Shown here: in pieces, positions 45,841 through 58,500 of the stretch
How the letters are laid out: each line of letters opens with the position of its first letter
Numbering within the stretch: the first letter of the stretch is position 1
Source of the DNA: Diplolepis rosae
Lineage: Eukaryota > Arthropoda > Insecta > Hymenoptera > Diplolepididae
Length of the DNA: 64,000 nt
NCBI GenBank assembly: GCA_030998225.1
Contig: JAPYXD010000752.1
Span: forward strand, 15,454,501 to 15,518,500
Direction of reading: 5' to 3'
Position numbers and translations under genes: made by a program
Notes under the pieces: model-generated
Told to the model about the DNA's origin: nothing
Database searches by the model: none
What the model saw: only the letters and a program-made list of their open reading frames with translations

Positions 45841-47940
45841 GTAAGTACGTCAAACACATTGTTTATTTTCTTAATTAGTTTAAAGTATAACATTTTATTT
45901 GATAGAGATATTAATAATTAACCACATAATATAATAAAGATTAATGTCTCAATATTAATTAATTGTATCTGGGTCAGAATTCCTGAAAAAGCCACAAAAA
46001 AATGACTAATTTTTGTTTTCGTCGAAATGATGAAAAAACGATAGGTCACTTTCATCCTAATGATTTGACAAAAAGAAAAAAAAATAATTTTTTTTTTCAA
46101 CAGTTTATTGTTACATGAAGTTTTTAGGTACATTTTAAATAAATACATTTTCTTAATAAATCAATCAACCGATTTGGATCAACTTTTCGAATTTGGCAGG
46201 AAAATATAATGAAGTTTATAAAATCACTGGAAAAATTGTCAAAACATTTTTTTACATGATTTTTTAATAACTTTTTTTTATAAACAAATGATTTTTGATG
46301 GTGTTCTGCACTTTTTAAAAATCTGAAAAAAATTAAAATATATAAACAAACCTTGAGAAATCCAAATTCGTTGAGAAAAGTTTGTAGTCGAAATTATTTT
46401 AGAAGCCGTAATTCGAAGAAAGCTGCGCGGCGTGTCCTATCTATTGGAGTGCATCGCATTCTACGGTTCATTTGTCCTTCAATTTATGCGCACATTTTTG
46501 AAGATTTTTTGGATCTCCAGGACGATGACTTGCGATTTCAAAGGTTGATTGTTTTTCTTTTATTTCCCACTTTTTCTACATCATTTATTTCTAGATAAGA
46601 TAGTCTTTTTCTCGAATTTCGTCGTAAAATTTCAAATTAGTGGGTTACGAATTCTAGTCGGTTTTCCTCAGTTAGTTTTTGAGTTTTCGTCAATCGTCCA
46701 AGATGCTGAATCCAAACGCGTGCTGTAATCCATTAAATTAAAAAAAACATTCTCGCGTTTATAAAGGAATCAGAAAGAATATTTTTTTTAAATTCTGAAT
46801 TGAAATTAATGTGAGCTTGTTAAAATTGGATTGTGTTGAAGTGGAAATAAATTTGATTTCTAACAATTTTGATATTAGAATAAAGTTTTGGACTTTAAAA
46901 AAGAATATAAGTCCAGATTTTTTGTTAATTAGGATTCCTTACTTTTTACTCCTTATAGTTTTACTGAATTACATGGAATTCCTAAAGTAATAGAAATTAA
47001 AAACTTATATTCATAATTTTACGATACATGCATTTCAAACTAAAAAATTACAACGCAGATAAATAAAAAAGAAGTAAATAAAAAAATTAATAAATGATAA
47101 AAAATTGATTAAATATGTTATAAATACATAAATAGAAAAATAAGTTAAGTATATTTGTAGATAAAGAAACTTTTTCAGAGCACTTATGAGAAACCTCAAC
47201 TATTTCACTGCTTTGAACTATAATATATAAAAATAATATATTATTAATATATTTAATTAATTAATAATTTATTTTATAGTATAATATTAACAAATTATAA
47301 GTTTAAATTCCAAACAGTATTTTTGAAATGTTTATATTTTTAAAAAAGTTTAATTTAATTACAGTATAGTAATATATAGTATATATACTATATTATATTT
47401 ATTGTAATTTTATAATAACGATGTTAATTATTAGTATTCATATTCAAATTAACTCAAAACAATTATAAAATAAAGAACATACAAATAATGCAATTCTCGC
47501 CAGAATTTGGAAATTAGATTTTTGCCTAAAGTGAATTTCTTAACCTTTTCGAAGAGAATAATTTCTTGTAGAAAATATGAAGATCTTATTAGATTATGGC
47601 CATGTATAAGAAAATGCGATAAAATAGTTTTTATTAGGAGAAAATTAAATATTTATGCTTTTTACCATGCATTTTTTTGAATCTAGGGCCAATGAACGGT
47701 CAGCGCCGCCACCGGCAGCAGTCAACTTCCACGTAATTTTTTTCTTATATATTTGGTGGCAAAATTCAGGGGGGTGATTTGGATGAAATATTCAATTATT
47801 TGTATGCTGTACCTACCATCTTCTTTTGAAGCGAAGCACTCAGGACGTAAATTGCACACCAAAAACAATGAATAAATAAGAAATTGCACGCCGGTATTTA
47901 ACCTCCCTAAGTGATTTATTTGGTCAAATGTGACGTAAGT
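45841..47940. other. No gene recognised
   Basis: Very AT-rich. The open frame 46353-46598 (plus) is lysine/arginine-rich and unassigned. Simple A/T tracts dominate 46900-47500. Confidence 0.4.
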
Positions 47941-50445
47941 CTAGGCTTTCAGCAGGGCCTGCTTGGCAAGATCCTCGTCCCAGATAGGTCCAGGCAGAGC
48001 GGCTCGTCGCCAACAGCGATATAGGGTCCAGCTGGAACAGACACATACACCCCAATGCATCAGCGAACCAGTCGACGTCGTTACATTCTCCCAGCGCGTC
48101 CCCAGGCAATAAGCTCCAGTCACCCTACTTATTGCTGATCGTCCGGCATAATGAACCGCCCTGAGTATGGCATAGAGCTCCGCAGACAAAACCGATGTGA
48201 ATGGCTGAAGTGACAGGCCATATCTAAAATTATCACCTGCCACATAGAAGCCGCAACCTACTCGCCCACTAACCGGGTCCACCACCCCATCCGTGAAGAT
48301 GACGTCGTATCCCGGATAATGCTGGGCAAGGAACCCCGTACATACCCGATCCGGATCATCCGAGCTCCTAAAGTCATGACAGGACACAGGGTCCACCGGA
48401 ATAGAAACAGCAATAGACCTCCATGGCCAATCAAAGTAGCCCGGCCTCACCGACCGGGCAGTCGTACCCAAGTGTCCTCCCAAACCTCGATAGGCGCAGA
48501 CCAGAGACGAACCAAGCAATCTAGAATGAGGAACCACAGCAGATCTCTCCGACAACAGCTTGAGCTTCGGGATGAGTGGATTACCCTTCCACGAAAAATC
48601 GCTCTAATTGCCCTCTCTGAGATCATACGAATATGAAGAGCCCAGGTAAGACGACCCCCAAGTACTTGATCTCTCCAAGACACGGGAGATCATGGTCCTC
48701 CACCGGAAGAACTAGGTCCGACAAGTCACCCCTTGACCTGGTGAAGACGGAGAACTGGCACTTAGCGATGGAGATCTCGAATCCCAGCGACCTAAGCCAT
48801 GGAATCATCATACAAAGCGCTTCAGCCAGCAGATCCCTAGCAGCCGAGATTACACGTCCCCTCACATATAGAAACAGGTCTTCCGCATACAAGGTGTATC
48901 TCACCCCGGGCGGAAGGACCTCAATCAGTCGGCTCGTATAGATATTATACAAAATTGGGGACAGAACCCTACCTTGGGGAACTCCCACGCCACATGATCT
49001 GGCCCCAGAGCCGTCCGCAGAGAAACTCAACTCCCTCCTAGATGTCATATATGAAATAAAGTTGAGAATTCGACTCGGCAGACTCAACCGACGAAGCTGA
49101 TCCGAGAGAAGCACGGGCAGCACTGAGTTGAAGGCTCCCTTGATGTCAACAGAAACCATCCCGACCTCCTCCAGAGGGATGTCCACCGGCGGAACGTCCG
49201 CGCGGACCAGGTCATCCCTGAGCGCCCTGAGCTCAACCGAGTCCGCGTCGGTCACCACATTGGTCCTAAGTGCTCCTGACCTAGAAGCGAGTGCCCTAAC
49301 CGTGCGCCAGATCCTGCTAATGCCCTGTAAGGGGTCAAGAGACTCGCAGAACGCCCTGAAAGAATTGCGTTTTTGCCTTCTCAGAAACAACTTGACCTCG
49401 GAGTCCATCCTCTTAAATTCAGCCTTCCGTTCCGCCGTCTTTTCCTTATAATAGGCTTTGTAGCATCCTCTCCGTTCCCTAATTCTGGCATCACATTCCT
49501 CGGACCACCACAGAGGTTGGGCCCTCCTCCTCCTCGTCGTGCCCTCCCGTCTAGAGGTCCCTTGTTCGAGTAGAATCTCCAAAACCAACCGTATGAATTC
49601 ATTATATATAACAGACGGCCCAGTACCGGTCCATAGAGATTCATACAACCGTGGAAGTCTGCCCTCGACCTCCTGATGGAATTTGGACCACTGTACCTCT
49701 CTAATATTAATGCGACAGGACAACCTAGGAACAGCAGCGATAGAAGAAGACAACTCGAGCACCACGGGAAGGTGGTCCGACCCAAACGGGTCTGAAATCA
49801 CCTCCACGTTCGTGAGATTATCAAAGGAAAGCGGACAAAAGATCAGGTCGATGTTACTGGGAGTGGACCCCGTGTCAGGAACATAGGTAGGGCGTGAGTC
49901 ATTGATGGTGACCAGGTTACGCGCAAGGGAAGCCTCAAATAAAGCGGTCCCTCTCGGAGAAGAACAAGAGCAACCCCAACCAACATGATGCGCGTTATAA
50001 TCGCCGCAGAGAAAGATCGCCGAATACGGACGCATCTGATCCAGCAAAGTGAGCCATATATCCCCCTCCAGACCGGGACCAGGAGGGACAGACGCACAAA
50101 ATCGCCATGGGACCCCGGTCCGTGGTCAGGACCACTCCCACACTGTTCATCCCTCCAGGTCAGCCGGACATAGCCACAACCCTACACTCGAAATTCCCTC
50201 TTGACCAGGATTAGCACACCTCCACCCTGACCCTCCAATCTATCGGCTCGGTAGGACATAAACCCGGGCAGCTCCCAGACGTCCCCAGGCCTCAGCAATG
50301 ACTCGGTTACACCCAAAATATCCAGATCATGCAAGTGTAAAAGAGATTCGATCTCAGGTCTCTTATTACAGACACTATGGGCATTCCAGTTGTAGGAATG
50401 AATAGAATAAGCAAGGATGGAAACACTTAGGCAGATAATAAGCAT
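47941..50445 (-). mobile_element. I-like non-LTR retrotransposon with RNase H, defective
   Basis: Minus-strand ORF2 remnant in several frames: endonuclease (SYNWNAHSVCNKRPEIESLL, then GDYNAHHVGWG, GSDHLPVV), reverse transcriptase (VSVDIKGAFNSV, GVPQGRVLSPILYNIY, TLYAEDLFLYV), a gap, and RNase H (DVIFTDGVVDP, AELYAILRAVHYA). The catalytic tetrad is YAED in place of YADD. The segment between the endonuclease and motif A lacks the first reverse-transcriptase motifs, an internal deletion. Frameshifts occur near 50185, 50050 and 48640. No ORF1 or poly(A) tail is seen, so the 5' end is truncated. RNase H after reverse transcriptase points to the I group. Confidence 0.88.
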
Positions 50446-51286
50446 GGCTGGAGAAGAAAACTGCTGTAAGCCAAGAGTTGCGTCGTTCCTATGCCATCCA
50501 ATGACCTATACACAGCTTGTGTACAAACAGGCGCGGTCGGTAAAGCAAGGTCAGGGTGCCAAGAAGTCAGCAGGCGGTGCGTCCAAAGCTCAACTTAGCA
50601 AGAAGCAGTACAATCGTTATACACTTGTAAAATATTTCGATCTCCTACCTTCCTTATTCAGCCGTAATGCGGAGTATCTATATTAGTCCAACCGTCTATC
50701 CTGTGAATTTTCGATTTGTTGTATGACTTAATTGGTTTCTTGTTATTTTAAATAACTAGCTGATAGACCGTTGGAATTGGCTTCCGTGCTTGTGCTCATT
50801 ACGTGGAGTATGGAGTCAAAGCCTGTGTAAGTTTGAGCTTAAATGAGCTTGACCAGTCACTCTGACGAAGTTATTTTAGGAATACTAAGACTACTGAACT
50901 GAACTGTATCGAACTGCATCACATAAAACGAACCACTAAAGAACAACCATCGGCGCGAAATTAATAACGCCACAACTTCAACATAGAACAAGCAGTACCA
51001 TCAACGGTCGAAACGCGACTCTGTAGTACAGTTACTGCGACAAACTCGAATGCATGGAGTTCGGCCTCCTTACACTACTTCGTGGTGGAATGCCACAGTG
51101 AACTAACTTTGTCTCCCCTCTTATCTCCTCTGCTTTGCGCAGTGAGCCACTTTGATGCTACTGCGCATGTTCTTCGTCTCGTGATTATTTCTTACAGCTC
51201 TGAGCACTTCACAGGATGCGCAAAAGGCCGACTTTGGTCTACTGCGAAAACGATCGCGGTAGAGAAGGAATCGCTGCAAGTTTCAC
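50446..51286. other. No gene recognised
   Basis: Moderate GC; a 90-codon frame at 50417-50686 (plus) is basic and lysine-rich but matches nothing I know. It may be leftover 5' sequence of the retrotransposon read in reverse. Confidence 0.35.
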
Positions 51287-51433
51287 TATACCGTCCCACG
51301 AAAAGTGTAACTCCACCACGGGAGTTGTCTCCTTGCATGAATCCCATGAATGCGTTGCGCATAAGGAGAGCGACCGAAATATACTTTTGCTCTTATTATG
51401 ACGCTAGCAGAATGCTTCCATGGGACGGTACCC
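51287..51433. mobile_element. GGGTGCC-family MITE relative
   Basis: Imperfect ends TACCGTCCCA (near 51289) and TGGGACGGTA (51421-51430). The interior shares GCATAAGGAGAG and CTCTTATTATGACG words with the interior of the MITE at 45-168. Boundaries are approximate. Confidence 0.5.
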
Positions 51434-51494
51434 TTATAATTTTCTGCTTTAGGGACTGAGCGCAATGAAGTCAGGAACCGAGCATGAAAGGAAA

Positions 51495-51640
51495 TATGTT
51501 TTTCATAGCACCTCCTTTGAAAATCCGATTTTCGGTACCTGTAGAACATTTCATGTGATTGCAGCCCTCGTTTCACTCGGGCAGAGCAAACTTCACACTC
51601 ATGCAATCGCTATGTTTCGCCCCTTGTAATGTAATATACT
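51495..51640. repeat. Dispersed repeat, short copy
   Basis: Inverse complement of the outer parts of 37327-37606, with the internal 150 bp absent. Includes TTTTTCATAGCACCTCC and ACAAGGGGCGAAAC (inverse). Confidence 0.65.
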
Positions 51641-52537
51641 ATTTCTTCATTAATTTATGAAAGGATTAAAAATTATAACGCTCAATTACATCCAAAAATG
51701 ACATTTTTGATATTTTTATTCAATGAGCTTTGATTGATCCAAATCGAATTTTCAATGTAAATCATTCCGATCTCGCGTTTATTTGAATATATACGAATTA
51801 GAAATTCGTTTTGGACCAATCCAAGCTCGGATGCATTCGGATTGATGCCTTGGATTGTAACGGAATGAATCAGTTTAATCCGGATAGATTTTTGGCCGTT
51901 TTTCATAAAAGAAGATATAAAAAAAATTCGGATTAGTACGGAATGATTCGGAATGGTTCTTCAAGCTCAGATTCGTTCAGATTGAATTCCAATCCGAAAT
52001 TTTCACCAGGGTAATAATGTTAATTTCGATAACCAGTAATTTTCTAGCAAGACATTTCTCGACTTAGTTTTTTACAAAAAAGTTTAACATAAAAAAAAAC
52101 AATGTCACTCTTTGGACACATTTAAATTATGGACAATTTTTATCAAAACTTTATTTTTATTACTCAAAATCGGAAAAAAACATTTCGAATAAATATTCAA
52201 TAAGCCTAATTAATAAGTAAATACAAATTTCTCTTCAAAAGATATAAAGAAAATCCCTCTGAATATCTTTAAAAGATTAAATACGACTATTATGCAAAAT
52301 CTAGAATGCACAAGCAAAATATCCAAAGTCCGTTTCTTGAAATAAAATACATACAATATATGAAATGAAGATGAAGAAAGAATATTGTATGCACATTTTT
52401 TGGACAATCTCCAGATAAAAGTTTTAAACTGAGCAAAGTAATATGATTTTTCAAATCACGTAAAAAATTCGCATTATTAAATTCAAAAAATAATTTTGAA
52501 TCAACTAATTATCTTGCTTAGTTTAGAAAAAAACAAC
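51641..52537. other. Downstream of unassigned gene; degenerate AATCCGAAT-like repeats
   Basis: 51740-52010 is full of short words related to AATCCGAATCNATCC on both strands; similar sequence occurs at 53460-53690 and 57000-57350. No coding content. It should include the 3' UTR of the gene ending at 52538. Confidence 0.4.
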
Positions 52538-55500
52538 TTAAAATTGAGTTTCCAATCTTCGTTTCCTAATGTAAAGTGCTCTTTTTCCACAAACAATATT
52601 TTTCCTAGGAATCGGATCAGAGTTTCTTATTCGATTGTTTTCAATAACTATCGCAGCGTTTTCATAATCCAAGAAATTCGCATTTTGTCTTGAGTCTAAG
52701 GCTGGATTGGCGATTTTAACAGCCTTCGGGACGTCGTAAAGAACTTCAGGTGGCCTTTTGTATAAGGGAAAATTTTGTTCTCTAAGTGTTACACTACTAA
52801 TTCCCTGAGTTTGAAACTGGTTTTCTTCCTCCGGTGATCTATGCTATAAGAATAATTAATCATAGAATAAAAATTAAATCATCTGTAAAATTAATAATTT
52901 TAGTTAACAAATTACTTATTTACAATAAAAATATACTAAATTTTTATTCTAAAACAATTATAAAAGTTTGTAGAACAACTTAGCAAATGACAGAATATTT
53001 TAAAAATTCCCTGAACTTTTTCATAAAATCTATAAAAACAGAAATTTCCTAATATTACAAATTTACAAAATTGAGAAAGAAAGAAATAATTAGCAAACAT
53101 TTATTAAAATAAACCATGAATCATTATAGAATATTTCTGAATTGCCTATTACTTTACAATACAGTCAAGACTCGTTTATTGCAAGGTTCTGAAACGAGCT
53201 AAACTTATTTATTGCAAGACGAGAGGGGCTCCCACCACCGCAACTATCGGTAAGGTTGGTTTTCAGAGCAAGCATTGGATTGGTTGTCACCTCAACGACA
53301 GTGTTGCATATACGGCAAAGGTGGGGGTTGGGGGAACGCTCGGGCCTTGCAATAGACGAGGCTCGCGCCTTGCAATAGACGAGGCTCGCGCCTTGCAATA
53401 AACGAGTCTTGACTGTATATTGTTTAAAATTTTCGATAAGAATGTGAAAAATTGTAGAGTATTAATAATCCGTGCATTTCAAAGAATTTCAAACAGAATC
53501 AATCTGAATCTCGTTTGAATAAACTTTTCAAAAATTTTCAATCATTTTCAACCTGTGCATTCTGAGAAGTTCAAATTAAATCAATCCGAACCAACTTTTC
53601 ATTGAATCTGAATCTATGCATGGGAATAAGTTCAAATCACATCAATTCGAACCTCATTAATCTAAACCCCATCCGTATCAATATTTCAATATACACTCTC
53701 TAAATCTGAATCAGTGAAATAGTCACTGATTATATCACTGAAAATATATCGACTGATGAATCAGTACCCTGCTTTGATTTCACTGAAGAATCAGTGAATG
53801 CGTCACATGAACATAAATTTTGATTTCGTGAATTCAAAACTTTCATGTACACTTTACTGATTTATCGTCCCTTAAAAATAATAATAATTACGTAATTTCG
53901 TTTTAGTGTTGTTTCGCCTAAAATAAACGAGTTCATCGATCGTTAAAATATATTGCTGGTTTTATCACTCCCACCTGAAGATTTCACTTATTCAATAAGT
54001 GATTTCAATCTATTTCACTGATTCATCAGTCGAATTTCACTGATTGTCAGTGAAAGACTTATAGCTGCTGCCATCAGTGAATAGCCGCTGCGAATCAGTG
54101 GCCGTTCACTGATTCAGGTTTAGAAAGCAGGGTGTGTTTTATCTTGAGATGTCGAAATATATCAAGAAATACGCATCCTAAGAAAAAAATGTCTTTAATA
54201 AAAACTTTTTATTTCGACGAGAAAAAGCGACTCCGTAAAAATCCACCCTAAACCCCACTCCTGGGAGGAGTAGGTTGGACTTCAAAATAAGAAACTCTAT
54301 TTTTTATCGCAGAATCAGATTCACTATTAAATGATACTTAAGTTTTATTTGAATTTATTTCTATTCGTGATAGATGGAACTGTTGAATGCTTTCAGGAGG
54401 ACTATTTAATTGTAAGCTCAATTCAATTTTGAGCACTACTTTTAGCTCTATCCGGGAACAACGACGTACACTAATAACTCGTAATAACATGATCTAGCGA
54501 ATCAGAACTGCTTGTGCACAAATAACACCAGACACATTTTGCAGTTATGTCCAATCTTGCGAAGCTCGGATCAACAAGTGCATCGAAGTGGGAGGACACC
54601 ATTTTGAGCACTTATTGTACAATGATGAGAGTGCCGTCTCATGTGGGCGCAAAATGCAAAGCAGAAAATGAATAGCTAATTACAGAAGACATATGGGACG
54701 GCACCCTGAGAGGCGAAGGGACTCACTGATATAAGCACTGCGATTATTAGAGGGTTCGAAGGGCTACGGCGTAACTACCGATTCGTTTGAGTGTTGTTCG
54801 AAGTGTCAGATATTACATAACATTAAGCTATGAGTGCTATCTACGCTAAACGTTACGAAGCGGTTTTTTTGTGCACCCATGCACGCGGACCACATCTTTC
54901 ATATTCAGCAGCTGCCAAAGTGCTTAAAAAGTCTAAGCACTTCGTGCAAATGTGGGTAGGGCGGTATAGGGACACAAAAACCGTCGATGACCTGCCAGCG
55001 AAAGAAGAGACGCGAGCAACGTCCAATAAGGAGGATAAGATGGTCGTTGCACTGTTCAAGCCCAACCCAACTCTCCGGCTGCGTGAAGCCAAAGCTAAGC
55101 TAGCGGAGAAGCGACTACACGATAGTATAAACACCATAAGACGCAGATTAGCTGAGGCGAAAGTGCAGTACCGTCCCACCAGGCAGAAACCCCTGCTCTC
55201 AGAGGTTCACATGGAAAAACGCTTGGCATGGGCTACGGAAAATGTTGATCGCGATTGGTCTAATGTACTTTTTTCGGACGAAGCGTCCTTTTGGGTATGG
55301 CTTCCCATAAAACGTGCCTGATCAGCCGCTGGTGAGCGTTTCCTACAGCGAACTGTTAAACACCCCATAAAGATCCATGTTTGGGGATGCTTCTCACAGC
55401 GCGGTTTTGGCTGTTTAGAGCTTTTTACTGAGAACCTGAACGCTCAAAAAATGCTTCAAATCTACGAACATGGCCTTCTGAGATCTACAGAGAAGATGTT

Positions 55501-58500
55501 TGGAGCCAACAATAAGGATTGGATACTTCAAGAGGACAATGGCCCCAAACATCGCAGTCACCTCTGCACGTCCTGGAATGTGAAAAATGGCATCACGACC
55601 TTGGACTGGCCTTGACAATCTCCTGATGCGAATCCAATAGAAAATGTGTGGAGTGTCGTGAAGAGGGAACTTGCAGGAAGACGTGCATTCGCCCTGAAGC
55701 ATCTCTCTCGACGAATTGAGGAGGTATGGCGCTTTCTACTTACGGAATATGCCGAAAAACTAGTCGAGAGCATACGCAGAAGGTGCCAGGCTATTATCCA
55801 GAACAACGGCGATTGGACGGTTAATTAGGTGAGTGCACCCTAGTGCTTTATGCGCACTGTTGTGCCAAAAAAGAAAAATGTGGTTTTCTTCAAAACTTTC
55901 CGAGTAAACGCGTACCTTTTCTTGTGGAACAGACTGTATACACGCTTATAAGCAAACTTGTGAGTGTATGGACTTGTATATAAATCTGTAAATAGACTTG
56001 TAAATAAACTTTTATATAGTAGAGTAAGTGGCGTGTAGTGTAACTTGCCTCCTCGTGGTACACCCTGGGTTATGCTAAATAATCTACTTATTTGTAGTTA
56101 TGTATGTAGTTCATTTCTTTAATACTTAAAAAAAACACATCTTGAAGCATACTGTCCTTATTTCGTCTGTTTAAGATACACAATTGATCTTTCTGATAGC
56201 CTTTTCCATGTCTTTTGACTTTTTTTAAAAGAAAAAAATTCTTTTTAATCTCTGGACTTATAAAAAAATATGCAAAAAGCATATTACTCAGCATGACCCA
56301 GTAATACAAAGGTCGTGCTCAAGGTCAAGTTTAGGAATTTGGTTAACAGCTTTCACACATTTTCAACGTTGTATATGGTATGTATGCAATTCTTGGAAGA
56401 GTTTGATAGTCGTAGTTCGTTATTAACACAGTAAATTACAACTATCGATTCAAGGTCTGAAAACCCATACAAATGGTCAACCTTAAGAGACCTCTATCTC
56501 CGGTTCTAATTGTATAATCAGAAAACGGTTTTAGGGGGTTATAAAACACATTTAGATGATAAATTTTCCACAGTATCAAGGTAATAGAAGAGGGCCTAGA
56601 AAATGGCCTTATTGATACCCCTCATTTGGAAAAAAACTCCGAAACTTATTGACAATTGCACTAAACTAAAATTTGTTGCAAAATTTTCACTGAAATGAAG
56701 TTGACAGACATTCTTCATCGTTTTCTGTTGTATTTTCCAAATTTGCAGGAAGAAATTTTGTAAAATAAAAATATTATCTTACACGAACTTTTACAGAAAT
56801 TTGATCACGTGATCTGGTTGATACATGGCCTTAAAGAGAACGGACAAATATTACGTCCATGTCGTTGATCCTGGATAGAGTTAAAAGTAGTGTTTAAAAT
56901 TAAATTGATTACCATTAAATGGTCCTCCTAAAAAAATTCAACACGTCTTATTTATCTTCCGTTTGGACGTCTCATAATAAAAAAACACTGTAGATTTGTC
57001 AATCCGAGCATTCATTCTAGAAAAGTTGAAACCAAATCAATCCGCCCTATCCAAATCAAGATAATTAAAATTGTTAAAACAAAATTTTGTTGATACAATT
57101 AGCTAGCGAGTCAAGAGGACCTTCTCTTTCAATAAACCCCCAAAATTTTGTTAGTTTTTCTCTACCTTTTACCGTTTTCAAAATATTTTGAACTTTAAAA
57201 AAATATTTTCTCGGTTAAAAATTTTATTTGCAACTTTGGATTAAGACGGATAGAATTACTCTGGATTTTTAATTGGAATTTTGTCGACGAAGATTGGACC
57301 GGAAACTGATTTTGGAATAGGGTGGAATGAAACGGATAGAAAATTTTCCAATCAGAAATTCTAGAAAATTCTAGAATTCAAAAAATCACAAATATATCAA
57401 ATAAAATTGAAAAATTGAAAAAATTTCAAAACATTCTACAAGGAACTTAGACTTCCAAAAAATGACTACCTATATAAAATAGTTTGTTATTTTTAATACC
57501 AAAATGAAAACAAAAAAAGTGTTCTCTGTTTTTGAATATTGATGAATAATAATTACCGAAAGTTCTAAATTTTCTTCTTTAAGTGTATGTAGAAATTTCG
57601 GAGCACTTTTTTTGCCACCGTAAAATGGATGGATAGAGGCACTTCTATCGGTGGATCTGGGTCTCGAAGCAGCAATAATTGAGGAAAAAGTTTCGTCTCT
57701 TGAAGCATCTTTAGAATTATTATTATTATTATTATTATAAGGCCTAGCTGCTTTGAGTAAAGCTGGCATCATGTCCCTTCTAAAAAGCCTCATCTCTTCC
57801 CCAAGACTGTCCTTTGGACTAAAATAATTTCGCTTTCCTTTAGGTAAAATTGGTTTTCTACTTTTAAATCCAATTATGGAACTCAAAATATTTTTAAAAG
57901 ATTTCTTCTCTTCCAGAGGTCTGGCACGTCTTTGAAAAACAAATTGAAAAATTACTTATAAAATTATGCCCAATAAAATATTACTTTGATGCAATTTTGT
58001 AATTATTTTAAATTAGAAACAAACATTTTTAAAAATATTTGAAATGTTTAATTATACCTGAAATTTTTCTTTTTATTTTTCGGCTCCATAAAAATATCAG
58101 AAGGATTGATTATCTGATTACATTGAAATTGCAAATTAATATGATTATTTCGCTGAGGAGCATTGCAACAGAATTCAAAATCTTCGGGATCAGTGAAATT
58201 TTCATGGGAGATTGTTCCAAAGTCCTTAGAGCTGAAAATAAATTAAAGAAATATTTTTATTTGGGCTTGTTAAAAATTCTCTGATAAAATTAATTTTGAA
58301 TTTAGTATTTTATCTGAATTTCTATATTTACCTATCACAACTCATCTTTCCTTCGAAAATGTCATTATTCTTTAAATCATAATCATTTTTGAACGTACAG
58401 ATTTTCATAAAATCATCGGCCTCAAAAGCGATTTTTGATTTTTCATTAAAATAATCTATGCTTTCGTTTTTCACAACACCATCTATGTTTAATTGCTTTA

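Noticed and set aside
46353..46598. 81-codon plus-strand frame as a gene
   Set aside because: No family features and no secure splice partner; kept only as a weak exon candidate.
53354..53410. Short regularly repeated units as a CRISPR-like array
   Set aside because: Two and a half direct copies with no spacers, inside a TA-flanked MITE; eukaryotic context.
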